Source: Anopheles merus
Lineage: Eukaryota; Arthropoda; Insecta; Diptera; Culicidae
Length of the DNA stretch: 64,000 bases
Direction of reading: 5' to 3'
Assembly: GCF_017562075.2 (NCBI RefSeq)
Contig: NC_054084.1
Span: 36,149,999 to 36,213,998, forward strand
The position numbers and the translations under genes are program-made. Below are positions 10,500-22,888 of this stretch, in pieces. The notes under the pieces were generated by a model, which was given only the letters and a program-made list of their open reading frames with translations, did not search any database and was not told where the DNA came from. Numbering within the stretch: position 1 is the first letter of the stretch; the number at the start of each line of letters is the position of its first letter.

Positions 10500-11627
10500 T
10501 CAAAGGCAGATTTTATATTCCTAAACCACTTCAATCTGCCAAACGATTCGATTAGAAGCACTTAGCGCACAGTGAGAAACTAACCGAGAATCGATTTTCA
10601 AAACCAATGCACCAACAACCATTCTCGCTCGGTGTAGAGGCGCCCTAGTACGACTGCAAACTTTTGGCCCTTTATTCTAACAAGCGCTCAGTGTACAGCG
10701 ATAGCCATACCGCGAGTATGAGTGACACGTACAGCAGCATCTAACGCGTTACTCTCTCTCCTTCGCACGTGCAGCTGCCGGCAACGGTCCGGACTGTCGG
10801 GAGTCTGTTCGTACCGTCGGTTCGCTCGACGGTTCAGTCTTCGTTTTTCTCGTGCGTAGAAAAGACTCACCCCTCCCGCATAGCGTCCTCTCTCTCGCGG
10901 CTGAGATCGATTTTTCTTAGCAGCAGCAGCAGCAGCAGCAAGCAAAAGTGCAAAAGCGCAAAGAAATAAAACGGGAAATAGCGACAAAAGCGAGTGGTCC
11001 CTATTTTCCTTACCTCCCTCGTTAGTTTTTGGTGAAAGTGCATTAGTTAAACGTTTTTTTTTTTTTCAACTATCCCGGTTAATTCCCGCACACACTCATA
11101 CTTCCACATTTACACACACCCATACTTGGTACGTTCGATTTTTTTTTGCAACCGACGACGCGTCGAACGGATTCTTCTAGACTAAATAGAAGGAAGGAAA
11201 GGAACGTGCAAGTCTGTGGCCGTTTTTGTTTGTTTGTTTGAAATCACTTTAACTTCACACAACTCCGTGTTCGTGCCGTTTTGCCCATTTTATCCCAAAT
11301 GGACCCGAGTAAGGTTTTGGGATAAATATTACTTTACAACCAAAAAAAAAAGGCTCTCTCTACGACCGCCTCGCCGCCGTTCCCGTCAAACGGTAAGCAG
11401 CAAAGTAGTGCATATTAACGTTTTCTAAGCGTCCACGCGTGAACGTGGTGGCAAACGTCTAGTCAGGACATTTTGGGGCGAAAAGTTCCGCTCCACCTGC
11501 CAGGGGACAAAAAACTTTATCAGGTGAACCCTTCGTCGACAGGTGAATTCGCGTCATCAAGCGAGAAAGGAGAGAGTGAGAGCAAGAGGAAGCGCGCTAA
11601 AACAAAGCAAGTTGTACACCAGACAGA
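10500..11627 (+). promoter_or_regulatory. Promoter and 5' UTR region of the SamDC gene
   Basis: No coding ORF. The arthropod initiator TCAGTC occurs at 10834-10839, and a weaker CTCAGTG near 10687. Between 10834 and the SamDC start the only ATG is that of the small ORF at 11299-11325. The segment has pyrimidine- and GT-rich tracts and a (CAG)6 stretch near 10919. Transcription start not proven. Confidence 0.45.
11299..11325 (+). other. Upstream ORF of the SamDC mRNA (8 codons plus stop)
   Basis: ATG followed by seven codons and TAA (peptide MDPSKVLG), about 300 bases before the SamDC start. Family knowledge: animal and plant SamDC mRNAs carry small uORFs through which polyamines repress translation; the mammalian peptide is MAGDIS, which is not similar. 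Position fits such a role, but a candidate splice donor GTAAGG overlaps the ORF, so it may be partly intronic. Confidence 0.4.
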
Positions 11628-14600
11628 ATGGCGGAGTCGGAGGACTTAAGTAATAGCAGTAGTAATAGTAGTAGCAGGGAGGATATGCACTTTTTCGAAG
11701 GTGTGGAAAAGCTGCTGGAAATCTGTTCGAACCGTCGACAGCGTGCAAGAATGCCGATCTGCGAAAGATCCCCAGGTAAGTGGAATTTTCCTATTTGAAA
11801 AAAAAAACCGCATCCTTTTTTCTATCCCTCCATTCCTTACCTCATCCTCCTTAGCAACACACACACGTACCCGGGTTACTTTGCTTTCCTGCACTTTGCT
11901 TCACTTCATAGTGCTTATGTGTGTGTGTGGGTCAATTTTCAAAAATCAGCTGAAACTACGGGCCAGCCCTTGTCAGATGGGTGGGATATATGTGTGTGTG
12001 TGTGTCGGTTAAATTTCATGGGCTGGCCCGGCGGCTACCCTGCACACACGCGCATACGTTTGTTTGTGTTGGTGTGCAAGTTTGCAGCGCCTTACCCCAA
12101 GTGCGGTAAAGCGGAACCATATGAGATTGGTTTTGCGACTGTGTGTGTGTTTCGCGTTTTCTAATGCGCTTTGTTCAAAGGGGAAGCAAACGGGAGCGGT
12201 TGGGCAGAGGAAGCTCTTGGATGTGCGCAAATTTGCACTTTCCATCACGCCCTTCCACCACCACCATCAATTTTTCTCCTGCACCGTTGTATGCACCACC
12301 GGGGTAGGTGGGAAAATAAAGAAGTCCGCGATTCGGTTCATCTTTGATGAGGCGATGCACTTCGGATCGATTTGGCGCGTAGGAAAAACGCTCCTAGCAC
12401 GTGTGTGTATGTGTGGGTTTTTCGCGGAAACTAACCGCGGTTGTTTTATCGACCGTCAAGTAGGAGGTTTTCGCTTTCTTTCGAGGGAAGTTTTCCGGGG
12501 CGTGTGATCGTGGAAATTGCTTTTGTTTTTTTTTTTTTTGTTACTTCGTGAATGTTCTACGCGTTTTTCCCTCGTGGAAGCTCTCAGCTGTCAGCGCCTG
12601 AACCGGCGGCTGAAAGAGAGTTCGAAATGAGAAGAGAGTGTGGGAATTATGTAATGTTGGGTTGGGATTTTTATTCATTTAAAATCGCATTAATTTACTT
12701 CACAATATTTTTTAAATTACATTCTTACGAACAACGATTTACAAGAATTACTAGACACGACGCTGTGTGCACTGAAGGGAAAACCCAAGGAGGGTGGGGG
12801 TCAGTTTTTGCTTTACCTTGAAATTGAACCGGCTACTTTGACGGGTGTCAACGAATTTGGCAAGCGCGGGCATGTGTGTTTGTGCGCGTGTGTGCTGCTG
12901 TGCGGAGAAAAGGACCAATATTCGTTACTTTGCGGCATTAGAAGCTTTCCCTTTCTGTCCCCAGCACGTCCGTACTGGTTGGGGGGGAAGGTGTACACAC
13001 AGGTGCGCGCGGCCTGTGTATCGGACACACCGCCGTGTTCGTTGTCAAGGTTTGTTGTATGTGTCGCACATCACAGCAAACCATGAATAATGTTGGTGGG
13101 CCACTGTTTCCAAGTGCCCCACGGATGGCAAAAGTATGTATAGTTCTGTTGACAAAAAAGAAAAAAAAATAGCGATTGTTGCAGTGCCGTTTCAAGATCG
13201 TCAACATGGTTGTTGGTTGGGCTATATTTAACAGGCCATTTCGCGGTGGCATTTTTGCCAATAAATGCGGTAAAACGTGCGCGGGAAGTAAAGGGTAATT
13301 CCAGCCTCCAAGGTGAAAAGCTTGCTTTGGTGGACCCCAAATGTGAGCGACACTCGACTCCCCCCCCCCCCCCCCCCCCGCATTTGCCTCTGTATACATG
13401 TATGCGAACACGTGCGAGAAGTTGTATATGTGTGGGTGTGTGCGTGCAAGACGTTTTTTTGGGCGTTGAGATGGTTCGATGCCAAAGAAGCCGCCTTTAG
13501 GGCGAACACGCGTCCGTCTCGTGATGGTATGCTGAATTAACACATTTTTTGTTTGCCACCAGGTACACTGGGCACACGTGCCGATAGACAGACGCAAAGG
13601 AGGAAAGAGTATGGCCCGATAAGTTCAGTGATTTCTCCGGGGAATTGTGCCCGGGACATCCACACACGTTATCGAATGCTTCTGCTGCTAATCTATGGCC
13701 GTTGTATCATCTCCACCTGATTGCCTCTGTTATTATCGAACGTGACCCGCAAACGCGCGACACATGTGCCCTTACGATTGCGGTATTTAATCTAAAATGG
13801 TATTTTTAGCCATTATCAATCCGCTGCAAGCGCCGATGGGTGATTAATCCCGTAGAGAGAAAAAAAACGTCACCGTGCAAAGGTTGGAAGCGTTGATTTC
13901 GTACGCATTTTGGTTTGTTTTTGCAGTGTTATATTACTTCAAAAACGCACTAAAACGAATCCGAAGGGCACAACACAGTTTCGGCTGATAATAATGGATG
14001 GAACACGCACGGGTTGCTTGCAACACAAAGAAAAAGACGCCGCTGGAAGGGCGACCCGCACCGAAATTGACAAATATCACGCGTGGAATGTTCCAGAACA
14101 TTTTCAAAACAACTCACACACACCACCACCGCACGGCGCAGCACCCGGAAAGGCGTGTCGTACACGGAAAATTGGACATTCATTACGCATACGCGGACAC
14201 AACACGCATACATAGGGGTTTTCACTTCCCCGCTTTTTTTTTTGGCAGCGAGAGAGTGAGGGGAACATTTATCAGACCTGTCTCTTTCTCTCTCGGTCTC
14301 TGTTCGTGTACCTCAAGGGTTAACGTGCACATTTTGACTACCCAGCCGGTTGCTTTGATTGCTGCTGCTGGTTGTGTGTCGCCTCGGTGATGGAGTGGTG
14401 TCCGTCCGTCAGCGAGAGATGAGTAATTTGGTTGGCGAGATTCATCTTGCAAAAAGGCTCGTTTACACGTTAGAAACAAGGCAGCTGGTCGCCCCGCTTT
14501 CCCGCCCCGGTACTGATAAGCGAGCTGTTCGACCTGTTTGACGTGACCAGTTTCGTTTCGAAGAGCCCCAGAGACACTCTAGGCCCTTCCCGATCGGTCA

Positions 14601-17600
14601 GTGTGTGCGATGCTATTGGTGTTGTGTCAGCAAAGGGTCAACGCCGATTGACTGCTGGGTGCCCGCGATAAGCTACGCCGTCGATGGCGGCGCGCACGCC
14701 ACCACCAGATAGCGCAGCGCAAACGATCGCCGCGAACCGTCTCGACTGGAAACCACGTGGCGGACCAGTTGGCGTGCTTTCCGGCGGGTGCGTTTGTAGA
14801 TGTGTGCACGCAACTGGTGCGGTTTTGTTTTCCGGCATCTCGCTCCCGGTTGCGTAAAACAATTGCCTATCCTCTCGCTTCGGTCCTTTGCGCTGCTATT
14901 TGACGCATCGCGCGTAGTGTTGGGTAAAGTGCTGCTGTGCGCACTGTGCGCACAGCACACCATACTGTGCGCACAGCACAGCACAGTGCCTTAAGTGCTA
15001 CCACAGTGCTAGCACTTTCGCACAGTGCTAGCACAGTGCTAGCACTTCCGCCAGTGCTAGCACTTTCGCACAGTGCGCTCTCTGAGCACAGTGCGAAAGT
15101 GCTAGCACAGTGCTAGCACTTTGCACTGTGCTCAGAGAGCGCACTGTGCGAAAGTGCTAGCACTGTGCTAGCACTTCCGCACTGTGCTCAGAGAGCGCAC
15201 TGTGCGAAAGTGCTAGCACTGTGCTAGCACTTCCGCACTGGTTCCAGTGCGCACTGTGCGCACAGTGCGCACAGCACACTAAAGGCAATGTGCGTGTGCG
15301 CACAGCACACTTAATTGTGCTACTTTACCCAACACTAATCGCGCGCTGCGCTGCGCGTTCCAGCATCAGCGTTGGGCCGTGCGCTTGTAGTTGTTTCGGC
15401 TACTGCGCCATGCATCGCCACTTGTCACATGGTTTGCGGTGTTCAGGTTTCCGCTGCCTTTGCCCGTGTTCTTGCGAGCAAAGGATGAAGCAACCAAATT
15501 GGCGGTTGTTCAATTAATTGCGGCCGTTTGTCCGGTAATTGCGCACCAGGTGAATGTGTGGTTGGCCCGACGATCGTGACAGAGGGACCTAAAGCGAAGA
15601 GTCTCCTAAAGCGCAAAACCTCAGGATGATTAACTCAGTTCAGGATTTTTTTTAAAAATCAATTATTAACAAAATTATTGACTTACTTCAACAGCAACGA
15701 ATATAAGTAAAAATATATAAAAGTACGTGAAAATACTCATTTGAACCAATCGCAATAGTTTCGATCATGTAAATGCTATGTTCCTTCAGAGTTTGCACAA
15801 ATTTAAAAATGTATTCGTCATTATAACGCTCAGAAATGATTTTGAATCTATTTTTACACTGTTTACAGCAATTACTTGTTTATTAAACGTTTAATTATTT
15901 TACAAATATTTCTACATCAATTCAATTTCAAACCTATTTTCAAATGTCTGTTTTTGTAACTGTTAAAATAGAAGATCTAAAATAATCATTTTTAAACGCT
16001 CCGTTTCGAGTTCAACGTGGTATTTTAGTTGGCCACATATTTTGACCAAATAAAGACAGCTTGATATAGCTTAATAAATAAAACTTTCACGCACTGTGAG
16101 CAAGCAATCGCTCACAGAACTTTCATCCAATTTACATAAATTATGTTCATGCTTGGTGGAACTTTGACGCGTGTCCGCAACTTTCTCGCGACAATTTTAA
16201 AACTCTGCGAGCAAAACAATTGCTGGAAACATTGTTTTAGCTGTTGTTCAACCCTCGTAAATTCATGTACAATGTTTCTACAATGCCGAAGCCATCTGGC
16301 GACATCGCTAGGGAATCTGGTTCTCATTTAAAATGGCTCAAAAAGCATAACAATAATGAACTATATTCATTGGAATGTAGTAAACAGCTTACAGATTAGA
16401 ATCAAGTTTGTTTGAACAATAAAAAACCGTTTATTTACATTACATCGATACACACTGAACCTTCCTTCAGCCAATCGATCAACGGACGATGTACGCTGAA
16501 GGAATTTGCTGATGAATGTGGGTTTTTGTTCTCCAGTGTCTCGAGCACCATACCCTGACAATGTATATATACCATCGTCCACGGTGAAATGGAGGTTCAT
16601 ATTTCCTTGACATTGATGCAACATTGCCACTGATTGCATAACTCATAAAAAGGGCGTTGTTGTTTTAAACAGTATGACTCAGGAATGATCGGACGTGTTG
16701 ACTGCCTTTCGATCCGATTGTAATGGAAGTTTATGAGTTGTGCACACAAAGCAATTTCCAGAACCCTCCCGTTGCCCCGTCAAGCCCAATCACACCTCAT
16801 CGGAGCGGGCTCATGCATCATTAATTTCCACCACACGTAAATGTATTCCCGCCGGGTAAATGGTATAAAACAAGAATCTTCCCTTCATTTGCACTCGGTG
16901 CAGCAGCAGCAACAAAAAATAAAAGCCCACCTTCGACCTTGAGAATATGATATACAGCAGCAGCAGCAGCAGCCACAGCACCACCGTGTTCGTGTTTTTT
17001 GTGTTGTTTTAGCTCCACTACCTGGGCTTTTCCCTTCCATATCCTTATGTAATCGATTTTCATGCCCCCCATACCCATAGTTCGGAGGGTTTTCACTGGT
17101 ATTTTCCCTTCCCCCCATTCTCCAATAACAGTGCTCGATTCTGTATTACCTCCAAACTAATTTTTGCAGCTGCTACTGGATGCCATTGCAACTAAAATCA
17201 CTCACTTACCGTGTTGTTCTCCTTTCTTTTTTTAGACCGATGTGGGATGCACTGCTGAAAACCGTACGTTGCGAAATCATCAGCTTCACCAGAAACGACC
17301 AGATCGATGCTTATGTGCTCAGGTAAGGCTAACTAATATAATGTACGATGCTTTTTTTGGGATTTTGTTTGCGCTGGAACGACGACGGCTTTCTGTTGGG
17401 AGTGGTGTTAGGAGTACGAATAAGTTTGAAGCGTTTTTTGACGCCAGATGTCGCCACTTGTGGTAAGTGTACTTGGAGTAGCTCGTGCATGTCTTTTCCC
17501 ATCGATTAAAAGCACTGGAAATGATCTATAATTGCGGGTTTTAGGCTTCATAGTCGATGAAGACTTTTGTTGTTTACTAAGATACAAATGTACTAAGAAA

Positions 17601-20600
17601 AACTGAAATGGGAGGTTCTGTTCCAGGCCGCTGTATAGTAGCCCAGACATTGCAGATTAATCATAGGAATCCGACTCCGAATCAAAATTGGATTCGACTT
17701 CACAATTCTGCTCAATTCCGACTGAGTCCGGACGGATCCAGACAAACCCTAGACGAGTTCGGATGAGTCCGTACAACACCTGCGAACTCCGGTCGAGTTC
17801 GGTTCAATCCAGACATGTCCGGTCGAATTTGGAAGTCCGATCAAGTACGGTCGAGCGTGTTTGATTTCGAATCACTTCAAATGGTTGTGAATGAAAGTTG
17901 AAGTCAAATGAAATCGAATAAAATCGAATGAAAGTTGAAAAAATCGATTTAGACGATATAATTACTAATGCCAAAAATTAGCCTCTTTCGACAAAATCTT
18001 ACCGACAGCATTTGAGAATAGGCGCAATATTTGATATGAATCTGACTCTGATCTTAAAAAATACAATTTATTTCCCAGTACTTTAGATAATTTTGTCTTC
18101 CGGTTGATGTCCTCAAAGGTTTTAGCTGTCTAGCTCGATCTTCAATTGCGATTGAAGTAACCAAACATGATCAACGCAAAATCAAGTCGCCAAAAGAGTA
18201 TCGTTTTTTACCTATTCGGCAATTAAAAAACAGAATAAGAAACCAATTTTTCACGGAAATGCGTAAAAGTTCAACTAAACACGCTACGAACTTATTGATA
18301 CTCCTCATAAATAGCGCCGTTCCGAAAAGGATCGCACACAGGTGGATGAGCATTAGTTGTTCGAGCGAATTTATTCAGACAAATGTGCGCTGCATTATCC
18401 CCTAGCGGTAGCAGCATACATCCTTGCTTGCTTGTGAAACAACGTAGGAAATGGGAAAGAATATTTGATGCAATGATAATCCCCTTTCTCTCACGATTGA
18501 ATGAATTTCACGTTCAATAGAAAACAAAACATTCCAATAGCAAAAAAAAAAGGGATACTGATAGCTTCTGGGCGCATGAAATGTGATGCTCATTGGAGGT
18601 TGATGCATGTTCTCTCTGCTGTGAGGGAATAATCCACCCAAATTAAAATTGCATAATAAGCCAATTTTGAACATCGGTGTGCATGGGTTTGCTTTGCCCG
18701 CTGTTTGTTTTGTCGGATAGCGAAACAGTTTCAAACCGAAGCTTTTTTGTTGTGTGTGTCACAGAAGTACGCCGATATTAGCTCGACAAAAATATCTTTT
18801 CCCACGATTTTTGTCGACCGTTTGCAAACACCGTTTTTTGCTCGCCTTGCTGTGCGGCTCTTTCCCCATTTCAATCACCACTCTCGAACAGCTGTGTTTT
18901 TGTTTAATTTTTACTACAATTTCTTCTGGCGTGTTGCCCGCTTTCTTCCACTTTTTTCCTTCAATTTTCTGCACCTGTGTAAGAGCGGGAAAAATTATTT
19001 ATATCCCACACTGTGAGTGTCGCTTTTGCTGTAACTGTACAGCACGGCAGCCAAGCTGCTGTATGCTTGATGCTACAACGAACCATTCACGTCACAAATA
19101 ATCCACATGTACGTCACATCATGTTGTATGTGTGTGGCTGTTTCGTTGCTGGGACATCCACAAATTTGTTGCCAAATGTTTCGTTGACCTAGAGGCGCGT
19201 GTTGGTTGGAAGGACTTTTTTTTTGTTGGTCCGATCGTTCACATCCGTTCACGCTCTTGACCTTACGCCGACCGGGCAGGAAATGGAAAATGGACTTCGA
19301 ATGAAGGGGTCTCGGCGGGCAACGACCGCCAACCGTTTTGCGAATTATTCCCAATTTAAAAGAAATGAAACAGCCTTGTCCTTTTTTTGACTCGTTCCGC
19401 TGATAAAGTGTCAACTTGTGGCGTACTCCGGTGCCGTGTACCGATACAGTGTCTTAATCGACCTTGCCGGCGGCATGGGTTATTCTTTCTTTTTTGCCTG
19501 CCCCCATCCCAATCTAAACCAATTCAAATGGGCCGAGCTTATGGGCATAAATTATCAATGCTATTTTCATTTTAAGGCCAGCTCTTTTTTTCACATCATC
19601 CACAATGAGAAGTCGTCGACATCCTTATCTTGGGGTTAGAATGAACTCAATGTGATCCCCCGATCCTGCTACCACAGGCCGTTGTGTATAACAATGGAGA
19701 ATCTCTAAATGGTTGGATTGGATGTTTCTTGCATTCCCTTTTCATCCCGTCTTTCTTAAGCAAAAGGTTCGCGAAAGGTCTTCCCAGCCGAACCAAAGCT
19801 TCACTTCCTTTTCACCCAGATGGCAGCATCTTCACCTCTTATCAAGCGTGTGTGTGCCTGTGTGAGTGTGTGAGAGAGCATTGGATGGATTTGTTCAAAA
19901 TGTCAAGGATTTATGCGATAACGGGCTACACAAATGCCAATGTGGATTGAGGCGTGATTGAGCGGCTGCCAGCGCTGACGTTAGTGGTTCGGGCAGAGAT
20001 TAGCCTGTGGAAGATGGAAGGATTGTGGTTGGCCCTCGGCACTCTGGAACGATGGCGAAGCGCTCGCTCGTTATGCGGGGTCGTGAACTTCGCGCGCGCT
20101 CGAACGTACGCGATCGATCCTGCTTTCTATCATCGAACCCCGTGGCGCATCGAGCAACAGTGTTGATGCACTCGCGTAATATATTATGCAATGTGCGATA
20201 AGAGAGCTGCTCCCTCCCCCCTCAAAGTCGTTGCTTGCAAACTGCATTCCAGTTGTTTCTTGTTGTTTTAGAAATGCCATACTAACTCCTCCTCTCAAAC
20301 TCGCTCTCCCTCGCTCCCTTTTTACAGCGAAAGCAGCATGTTCGTGTCGAAGCGTCGCTGGATACTGAAGACGTGCGGTACCACGACGCCGCTGCAGTGC
20401 TTCGAGCCACTGCTACGCCTGGCCGCCGAAATTGCCGGCTACACCGAGATCGAGGATCTGTTCTACTCGCGCAAAAACTACAAGCGCCCGGAGCTGCAGG
20501 TGTCGCCGCACCGCGGCTTCGACGAGGAGGTCGCCTTTCTCGACTCGTTCTTTGACGACGGGCGCGCCTACAGCCTCGGTGCGATCAATCGCGACTGCTG

Positions 20601-22888
20601 GCATCTGTACACGCTGAGCCGCGGGGGAGGGGGCTCCAAAATTCTCAAACGCAACAACCATCTCCATCAGCTGATGGAGCAGCACCATTCGCAACAGCAG
20701 CAGCAAGAGGTCGATGATGTGCAGCAACTCGATGCTCAGCTCATTGAAGCATCGATGCAGCCCGATCCGGATCAGACGATCGAGATACTGATGACGGATC
20801 TGGACCCGAGCGTGATGGCCATCTTCACCAAGGATGTCTGCACAACCGCCAAGGAGGCGACCCAGGTTAGTACAATTTGTTGTCTTATTCTGGAATTCTA
20901 AATTTAACGATTTTTTGTGTATATATATTTTCCAACCTCTTTTCCTATTAGAAATCGGGTATTCATCGTCTGCTGCCGGGCATGGTCATCGATGATTATC
21001 TGTTCGATCCGTGCGGTTATTCCATGAACGGCATTTCCAAGAATGTAAGTATGAAGCACTGTGCAAATTTACATGCGCGTTTGGGACAGTTTACTAAAAT
21101 GAAGTCTTGTATTTGTATTTCTTCTCTTATCTACAAATCGATCTTTCGACCTTTTGTGCAGTGTGGAAAGAAGTACAAAGAGGTAATCTTTTTTTTTGTG
21201 TGTGCTTTGTTGTGTTCAGTTCAAGTGTTGTAATTTGGTTTTGATTCCCTTGCGTTAATAATTAATTTTGATCAATCGATTTAGCTTTTGATTGTTAAAT
21301 GCATGCATTTATTTGAATTAGAATTTTGTTTATGTTAACTTTTATGTGTTTTATTGCATCCTTTAAAAATGTTACATTTTTTACTTGTATTTTGTAGAAT
21401 TTCAACCATTTTATTCTTTTTTTCCGAATAATTTTCATAAGATTTTGTGTACTGGTAGCATTATGTGTGATTTTTTACGTTAGTTTGTCCATTTGCCCAT
21501 TTCTGTTGGTAAACCTATCCTCATTTTTTTCTTTAATATTTTAGTTTTAAAATCAACTTATAAAAGCTATTTCTATGTTAACTATTAATAATAGTAAGTG
21601 GAATGCATTAAAGGAGTTTCCAAATCACTTTCGAATAAGCTCATAATTATTCACCGCTTCAGAGGCTTAGAGCCTTTTGGCTTCATTCGCCTCTGCAACC
21701 ACCTCCAAGATGTTTTTCAACATCCGTTAAATGGTGTATTTGCTTCATAATGAAATTTATATTTTTACGCATGATTTTCAACAAATCTCAATAATTATTT
21801 AGTTCTCCCAGATGATTTTCAACACGTTTCAAGCTGTATTGAGTTTGAAAGTTCTTTGTGGTGTGTTGAAAATCATGTGTAAGAATTAAAATTTGATTAT
21901 GACGCAAATCAACCACGACAGCTGTTGAAAAACATCTTGAAGGTCATTAATGATGTGCACATTCGAAAGTGACTTGGAAACCCCTGTAATATAGAATTGG
22001 GAATGTTTTGTTGCATTCTGGTAAATATCAGTTTTTGGCTAGTAACTTTCGACCATTTCATTGACCAGCTGTGTGATTTTGCACCAGTTTCGTGGGACAA
22101 TTACTGAAAATATTTGCGCTACGTTAGATGATGTTTTCTGGAGCCGAGGAGAAAATGCCTTGAAATAGATGCTAATCGTAATTCGTATTAAACATTAAAA
22201 TTAAATTGAGGTAGATATTTTTAATTTTTTTAATAATTTTGAAGAACATTTCGAAACAAGTATAACCAATACTTCAGAAGATCATTTCAACTCATTCTTA
22301 GGAATAGTCATAGAAAAGGAAAACATGTAGAATTAAGACGCTCTGGTGGTTTTTAATGCGTCATGAGTTTGGATTTCCTGTGTTTTTGCTTATAAGTGTG
22401 TATCAATATAAACATTTGTTGTTCCTCTCTATGTGCTTTTTAAACGTTCGATTTGATTCAATCAATGCAATTAACCATAAAACGCTCCGCTTCGTTCTGT
22501 CTCTCGTTTACAGGGATGTTACATGACCATCCACATCACGCCGGAACGTGAGTTTTCGTACGTCAGCTTCGAGAGCAATGTCGCGTCGTCGGATTACGGC
22601 GAGCTGATCAAGCGCGTCACCCGCACGTTCCAGCCGGGCAAATTCATCGTGACCGTGTTTGCAAACAAGGTACGTACGATCGTGCACTACGTGCGCTTGT
22701 TTCACATCAACCATCCAATACTCACTGTGTTACATCTTTTTTCCTTCAAGACATCAATTGCTGCGAACGCCAACCGGGAGATCGAGCATTTGGGCACGAT
22801 CGATCAGTGGAAGCGTCGCGACATTCAGTACTCGCGCTTCGCCAGCTACGACCTTACGTACGCCCAATACTGCAAATACCCTAGCTGA
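11628..22888 (+). CDS. AMD1 (SamDC): S-adenosylmethionine decarboxylase proenzyme, six coding exons
   Basis: Makes decarboxylated AdoMet, the aminopropyl donor for spermidine and spermine; cytosolic, pyruvoyl-dependent. Exons 11628-11775, 17236-17322, 20328-20865, 20952-21044, 22514-22669 and 22751-22888, all GT-AG; about 386 residues. Visible motifs: HFFEGVEKLLE (active-site Glu residues); LSESSMF, with self-cleavage between Glu and the first Ser of SSMF (exon 2/3 junction); KTCGTT (proton-donor Cys); DPCGYSMNG (Ser) and TIHITPE (His) for processing. Start ATG has a good context (CAGAATGG) and sits 19 codons before HFFEG. Oddities: exon 1 lacks one base near 11725, needed to read EIWFEPS and join exon 2 in phase; about 45 extra residues, rich in Gln/His/Asp, lie between HLYTL and PDQTIEILM compared with the human enzyme; TGA is followed by a long open frame. 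First intron 5.5 kb. Confidence 0.96.
13361..13379. repeat. Poly-C tract
   Basis: About 19 consecutive C within SamDC intron 1; length in the consensus should not be trusted. Confidence 0.8.
14915..15337. mobile_element. hAT-like MITE with perfect 16-bp ends and 8-bp target duplication
   Basis: Ends TAGTGTTGGGTAAAGT and its exact reverse complement at 15322-15337, flanked by a perfect 8-bp direct repeat ATCGCGCG (14907-14914 and 15338-15345). This is the signature of a hAT-superfamily insertion. 423 bp, no transposase. The inside is a palindromic satellite: GTGCTAGCAC, CACAGTGC, GTGCGCAC and CTCAGAGAGCGC in both orientations, with a 56-bp tandem period (for example 15131 and 15187). Inserted in SamDC intron 1. 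The perfect duplication and ends suggest a recent insertion. Confidence 0.85.
15100..15240. repeat. 56-bp tandem repeat inside the MITE
   Basis: The unit contains CTCAGAGAGCGCACTGTGCG and CTAGCACTGTGCTAGCAC; it recurs at a 56-base offset and also inverted further left (about 15080-15090), so single strands could fold into several alternative hairpins. Confidence 0.8.
17323..20327 (+). other. AMD1 (SamDC): SamDC intron 2
   Basis: GTAAGG donor, TTTTTACAG acceptor. 17660-17880 holds degenerate CCGACTCCG / GAGTTCGG / GTCCGG words of the same satellite type as 997-1731. The rest shows no gene or clear repeat. Confidence 0.8.
17660..17860. repeat. Degenerate CGAGTCCGG satellite
   Basis: Runs of GAGTCCGGACGGATCC, GAGTTCGGATGAGTCCG and TCCGGTCGAGTTCGG with loose 10-11 base spacing. 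Related in word content to 997-1731 and 28357-28847; element ends not identified. Confidence 0.55.
21612..21986. mobile_element. Foldback/MITE element with arms of over 100 bp
   Basis: The left arm (AGGAGTTTCCAAATCACTTT, then AAGATGTTTTTCAACA and ATGATTTTCAACA) recurs as the reverse complement in the right arm ending GACTTGGAAACCCCTG. TAA flanks both sides (21609-21611 and 21987-21989), possibly a 3-bp target duplication as in Harbinger-type MITEs. A 37-base hairpin (21660-21696) interrupts the left arm only. No coding capacity. Superfamily assignment is tentative. Confidence 0.65.
21660..21696. repeat. Short hairpin motif CAGAGGC...GCCTCTG
   Basis: CAGAGGCTTAGAGCC, TTTT, then GGCTTCATTCGCCTCTG: a 7-bp outer stem and an inner AGCC/GGCT stem. 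A similar stretch at about 3197-3230 shares GAGCC, TTGG and TCATTCGCCTCTG. Dispersed motif of unknown origin, possibly the 3' end of a retroelement. Confidence 0.45.

Larger units (their letters stand above)
11776..17235 (+). other. AMD1 (SamDC): SamDC intron 1
   Basis: GTAAGT donor at 11776, TTTTTTTAG acceptor before 17236. Contains several GT/CA microsatellites (11918-11930, 11990-12005), a run of about 19 C near 13361-13379, the hAT-like element 14915-15337 and (CAG) tracts near 16902 and 16958-16974. Open frames here have no recognisable protein. Confidence 0.85.
21045..22513 (+). other. AMD1 (SamDC): SamDC intron 4
   Basis: AT-rich, donor GTAAGT after the codons for ISKN, acceptor CGTTTACAG before GCYMTIH. 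Contains the foldback element 21612-21986; otherwise nothing seen. Introns 3 (20866-20951) and 5 (22670-22750) are short and ordinary. Confidence 0.85.

Noticed and set aside
14915..15337. TA target duplication (Tc1/mariner-type MITE)
   Set aside because: TA is present just inside each flank, but the perfect 8-bp ATCGCGCG repeat and TAGTGTTGGG ends explain the boundaries better as hAT.
16367..16639. 90-codon minus-strand frame in SamDC intron 1
   Set aside because: No recognisable family, AT-rich ends, no promoter or conservation evidence available.
22886..22888. Reading the SamDC TGA as selenocysteine
   Set aside because: SamDC is not a selenoprotein family, the codon stands at the normal C-terminus, and I saw no SECIS-like element; read-through or splicing is simpler.
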